This document shows positions 19,188 to 21,585 of a stretch of 21,585 nucleotides of DNA, piece by piece. The DNA comes from a virus. The position numbers and the translations under genes are program-made. Each line of letters opens with the position of its first letter. Within the stretch, counting starts at the first letter, position 1. The stretch lies in the IMG/VR virus record IMGVR_UViG_3300021373_000913, positions 1 through 21,585 of that record; one strand, written 5' to 3'. The notes under the pieces are model-generated. The model was given only the letters and a program-made list of their open reading frames with translations. It searched no databases and was not told the DNA's origin.

Positions 19188-20489
19188 CTATTCAGCCTCC
19201 AACGCTGTTATACGCGCCTCTAATTCTTGGATTGTCTTAACCAACAACGGCACAAGTTTGGCTTGGTCAATTCCCTGATACACAGGATTGCCATCGTCAT
19301 CTATGTCATTGTGTGTGCCTGTTACACTTTCTGGCACGACCGCCTGTGCTTCGTGGGCTAGGAAACCATCAACAACTGTGTCGGGGTCAATGATAAAGTT
19401 AAAACGCGCTGGCTTGAGTTGCTTGAGTCGTGTGGTTGCATCCCAATCGTAGGTTACGTTTTCTTTTAGGCGGTAGTCTGACGATGTAATGTAAGCTGTT
19501 GCGGTTGTCGATGTTCTAATTTCACCCACAAAGTTACCGCCGTTTTTGTAGCCAACCATAGACTGTGCGCCGCCAGAGGCTCTTGCGTGGGTAAGAAAAC
19601 CGTTTGCTTCAAGGGTGTAACCATCACCACCCGCCGTTGTGGTTGCAACTAATAAAGCCCCACTGCTGGTGATACGCATACGTTCTGTGGCATCAGTGTT
19701 ACATAAAAACTTTATATTTCCACTTGCTTTATTAGAAACATAAAGGTCTGTGCCACTATATCCAATACCACCGACTCCATTTACAGAATCACTATCTCGC
19801 GCATAAAAAAACGAACCACTTGCACTTGATATATCAACCGCTTTACCAAAACCGAATGAATCTACAGGAGTAGTGCCAACGCCCACGTTTCCACTGCTGT
19901 CGATGCGCATCTTCTCATCAGCAACATCAACCACATTGCTAATGTCGGTATTGTCTTTGATGTTGAAGGTGATGTTCCCAGAGCCGCCACTAGCACCACC
20001 GCCAACATAGGCAATAGCCCCACCTATGCCTGTGCCGTTTACGTCTGCACGGTTGTGGAAGCCAAGCGCACAAATGCTGTCATTGGAGGCAAATGAATTA
20101 TTGATTTGTACTCCAAAATCAAAAGCTGATGTGCTGGTCGATGTCGTTTGTGTTGTCAGATGGCTGTTAGGCGAACTCGTCCCAACGCCCACGTTGCCTG
20201 ACGAAATAACAGTGTTACCAGTTCCGTCAGGGTCAATCGTTACGTTGCCGTTTGTGTCGGTGCTTGAAATCGTGTTGCCATCTAGCCGCAAATTATCAAC
20301 ATTTAGCTGATCCGCAGATGGCGTCTCAAGCGCAACCGCGCCTGTGCTGACATTCTTTAGGTCAACCATAACCTCACGGATGGCGTTGTTAATCCCAGCA
20401 GGGCTACAGCCTTCCGATATGTCAATAGACTGGATGTCTGTGTTGTCAGCATTGGTCGCGCTGTAATCGCGCACACTGTTCTTTGCCAT
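19188..20489 (-). CDS. Tail fibre/spike with S74 chaperone domain, copy 1
   Basis: Four hundred and thirty-three residues. The N-terminal region (to about 105) is homologous to the other fibre: ATNADNTDI..IDISEG, GINNAIREVMVDLKNV, and SSTDTNGNVTIDPDGTGNT. A repeated GNVGVGT.P pattern (99-106 and 200-207) marks a beta shaft. The C-terminus is a Peptidase_S74 domain with S337-D-Y-R-L-K342 as the Ser-Lys pair, then GFLAHEAQAVVPE (375-387) and a coiled-coil end LEARITALEAE. It should bind the host surface. The start overlaps the TAA of the gene before as TAATG, with AGAGGA upstream. Confidence 0.95.
   Translation of the reverse strand: MAKNSVRDYSATNADNTDIQSIDISEGCSPAGINNAIREVMVDLKNVSTGAVALETPSADQLNVDNLRLDGNTISSTDTNGNVTIDPDGTGNTVISSGNVGVGTSSPNSHLTTQTTSTSTSAFDFGVQINNSFASNDSICALGFHNRADVNGTGIGGAIAYVGGGASGGSGNITFNIKDNTDISNVVDVADEKMRIDSSGNVGVGTTPVDSFGFGKAVDISSASGSFFYARDSDSVNGVGGIGYSGTDLYVSNKASGNIKFLCNTDATERMRITSSGALLVATTTAGGDGYTLEANGFLTHARASGGAQSMVGYKNGGNFVGEIRTSTTATAYITSSDYRLKENVTYDWDATTRLKQLKPARFNFIIDPDTVVDGFLAHEAQAVVPESVTGTHNDIDDDGNPVYQGIDQAKLVPLLVKTIQELEARITALEAE
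20248..20286. repeat. Shared segment in fibre gene 1
   Basis: Partner of 18961-18999 (one mismatch in 39 bases; the first 32 identical). It encodes the SSTDTNG repeat part of the N-terminal region. Confidence 0.9.
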
Positions 20490-21585
20490 TAGCGTTGTCC
20501 TCTTAGCATGTCGTTTATATCATATTGAGGGGCAAGCAATCCAGACACGGCTGGCGCAGAATATTTAAGCGTAGCGGCTGGCGTTCTCATAAGCCCCCTT
20601 AATGTTCCCCGACCTGCTCCTGTGCCGTAAAGGGAACCCATAAGCAATGAGGCAGGAACTCCAAGGCCTGTCTTTAGTGGGTCTCTGACAAACTCTGACG
20701 CAAGAAATCTACCCGCAGAGCCGGAGTCAGGAACCGTTGCGCCTATGACATCTCTGGCCTCTCTGGCCAAAACTTTTTCCGGCGCAGTGGGCGGCAAGGC
20801 TTTTATTTCTTTGCGGCGCAAAAGCTGAGTAGGGGTGAACTCTCCAGCCTTGGCAACAGAAGCCTCGCTTGCCGCCTTTATGGGCTTTAAGTTTTTGAAA
20901 GCCTGATTTACTTTTTGAAGGTCTGCAACGCCCTTGTTTTGCTCTGCAATCTCGTCTCGCATTGCGGACTGCACCTGCCTCAAAGTTCGTGCCATACGCC
21001 TGTCATTTGCGCTACCCTTTGTCAGTTTGAAAATCTCTGACGACAGTTCGCTCTCTGTATCCTTTAGAAGCTGTTTAGATAACTTTCCGTCAGTTATGTT
21101 TCTGCGATAAATATCATTAAGAACATTGAGCGTGTCGCTTGCGTCCTTTGGCGGGATAAATCCCTTTTGTACGTTTTCGGAGACGATGGAATTAATCTTT
21201 GTATCAAGCGGCTCAACATCTATTGACAGCTTTGGCACTATCTCCTGATAAGCCTCGCTAACAATATCCTCTGCCGCTTCAACTGCTTGCTCACCAAAAA
21301 GGTTTTTGTCTATTTTTTTGCCCAGTGGCTTGATGGCGTTCTCAACCGCTTCCTGACTAAACCTTTGCATAGGTTTGCGCCGCGCCTCTTGTATCATTTC
21401 CTGTGCAAATGGAAGCGATATTTTTTCTTCCATAGACTTAACACGGCCACCAAATGCCTGTCCGGCAGTCAGAGGGTATCCCCTACCCATCATAGATTTT
21501 GCACCCTGAGTGATCTTAGGCATAATAGCCTGACCTACCCCGCCCATAGTGCCGCCTATCGCCAAACCAGTGCCAGCTCCCGTCA
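20489..21585 (-). CDS. Presumed internal/ejection virion protein, 5' end outside window
   Basis: The frame is open to the window edge (at least 365 codons), so the start is missing; a TTG at 21565 is not the true start. It begins here with a Gly-rich hydrophobic stretch (TGAGTGLAIGGTMGGVGQAI), as in membrane-interacting virion proteins. It goes on with GYPLTAGQAFGGRVKSMEEK and then long helices with charged repeats. I recall the LT.GQ.......EEK.S.P......I..AR pattern from podovirus internal or DNA-ejection proteins, so an ejection role is inferred. No lytic domain is visible in this part. Its TAA overlaps the fibre ATG. Confidence 0.75.
   Translation of the reverse strand, partial: TGAGTGLAIGGTMGGVGQAIMPKITQGAKSMMGRGYPLTAGQAFGGRVKSMEEKISLPFAQEMIQEARRKPMQRFSQEAVENAIKPLGKKIDKNLFGEQAVEAAEDIVSEAYQEIVPKLSIDVEPLDTKINSIVSENVQKGFIPPKDASDTLNVLNDIYRRNITDGKLSKQLLKDTESELSSEIFKLTKGSANDRRMARTLRQVQSAMRDEIAEQNKGVADLQKVNQAFKNLKPIKAASEASVAKAGEFTPTQLLRRKEIKALPPTAPEKVLAREARDVIGATVPDSGSAGRFLASEFVRDPLKTGLGVPASLLMGSLYGTGAGRGTLRGLMRTPAATLKYSAPAVSGLLAPQYDINDMLRGQR

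Noticed and set aside
18541-19278. 245-codon plus-strand open frame
   Set aside because: It is the reverse shadow of the fibre genes, has no ribosome-binding site, and lies opposite well-recognised S74 fibre sequences.
1-21585. General recoding of TAG as an amino acid
   Set aside because: TAG ends terL, terS, the SSB-like gene, the RHH gene and the 506-residue gene exactly where the next gene starts or homology should end, so TAG is a normal stop here.

Overview
The window is part of a tailed double-stranded DNA phage genome, or a very similar prophage. No host housekeeping genes, tRNA or rRNA genes, CRISPR arrays, transposases or integrases are visible. Coding density is very high: genes overlap by ATGA, TGATG or TAATG junctions almost everywhere, and no stretch longer than 300 bases lacks a gene. 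The longest non-coding stretch is 4694-4925. Protein families recalled from memory (GTA-type holin, a SAR/roseobacter-phage-like ssDNA-binding-type protein, small marine-phage proteins, RTDAWGNT repeats) suggest a marine phage of an alphaproteobacterium. A P22/T7-type portal start and a likely internal virion protein, with no tape measure seen, suggest a short-tailed phage. Host and morphology are inference.

Layout. (1) 10763 down to 1, minus strand: an early/replication block headed by a ribbon-helix-helix protein. It continues with two PD-(D/E)XK nucleases, an SSB-like protein, a TOPRIM plus RecA-like primase-helicase, a set of TGTGAT repeats, and small proteins including Zn-ribbons and a DUF6378-type protein. 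The packaging/head block follows: small terminase, a non-coding segment with a DnaA box and G-tracts, large terminase, a 506-residue presumed virion protein, four small basic proteins, and the start of the portal gene, which is broken by an in-frame TAG. One small plus-strand gene (1068-1250) sits inside this block. (2) 10884 to 14804, plus strand: a divergent operon of small unknown genes, a YqaJ-type exonuclease and a stand-alone LexA-like DNA-binding domain, closed by a terminator. A second short unit follows with its own promoter (two small proteins and an exported repeat protein), ending in a strong terminator. (3) 21585 down to 14887, minus strand: a late block with a partial virion/ejection protein, two tandem tail fibres with S74 self-cleaving chaperone domains, and a lysis region. 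The lysis region holds several small membrane proteins, a GH24 lysozyme, a 3TM holin and an embedded PD-(D/E)XK nuclease. A structural protein ends the block.

How it works together: the divergent promoters at 10.76-10.88 kb probably start both early arms. The RHH protein and LexA-like domain are the candidate regulators. The primase-helicase, SSB-like protein, resolvase-like nuclease and YqaJ exonuclease would serve replication and recombination. Terminase and portal package DNA, fibres bind the host, and lysozyme with holin releases progeny.

The most unusual signals are: the amber codon in the conserved part of the portal; a dense, palindromic TGTGAT array just after the primase-helicase; and three cases where a translation-initiation region is duplicated around small accessory genes, as if small genes were exchanged by recombination at ribosome-binding sites.
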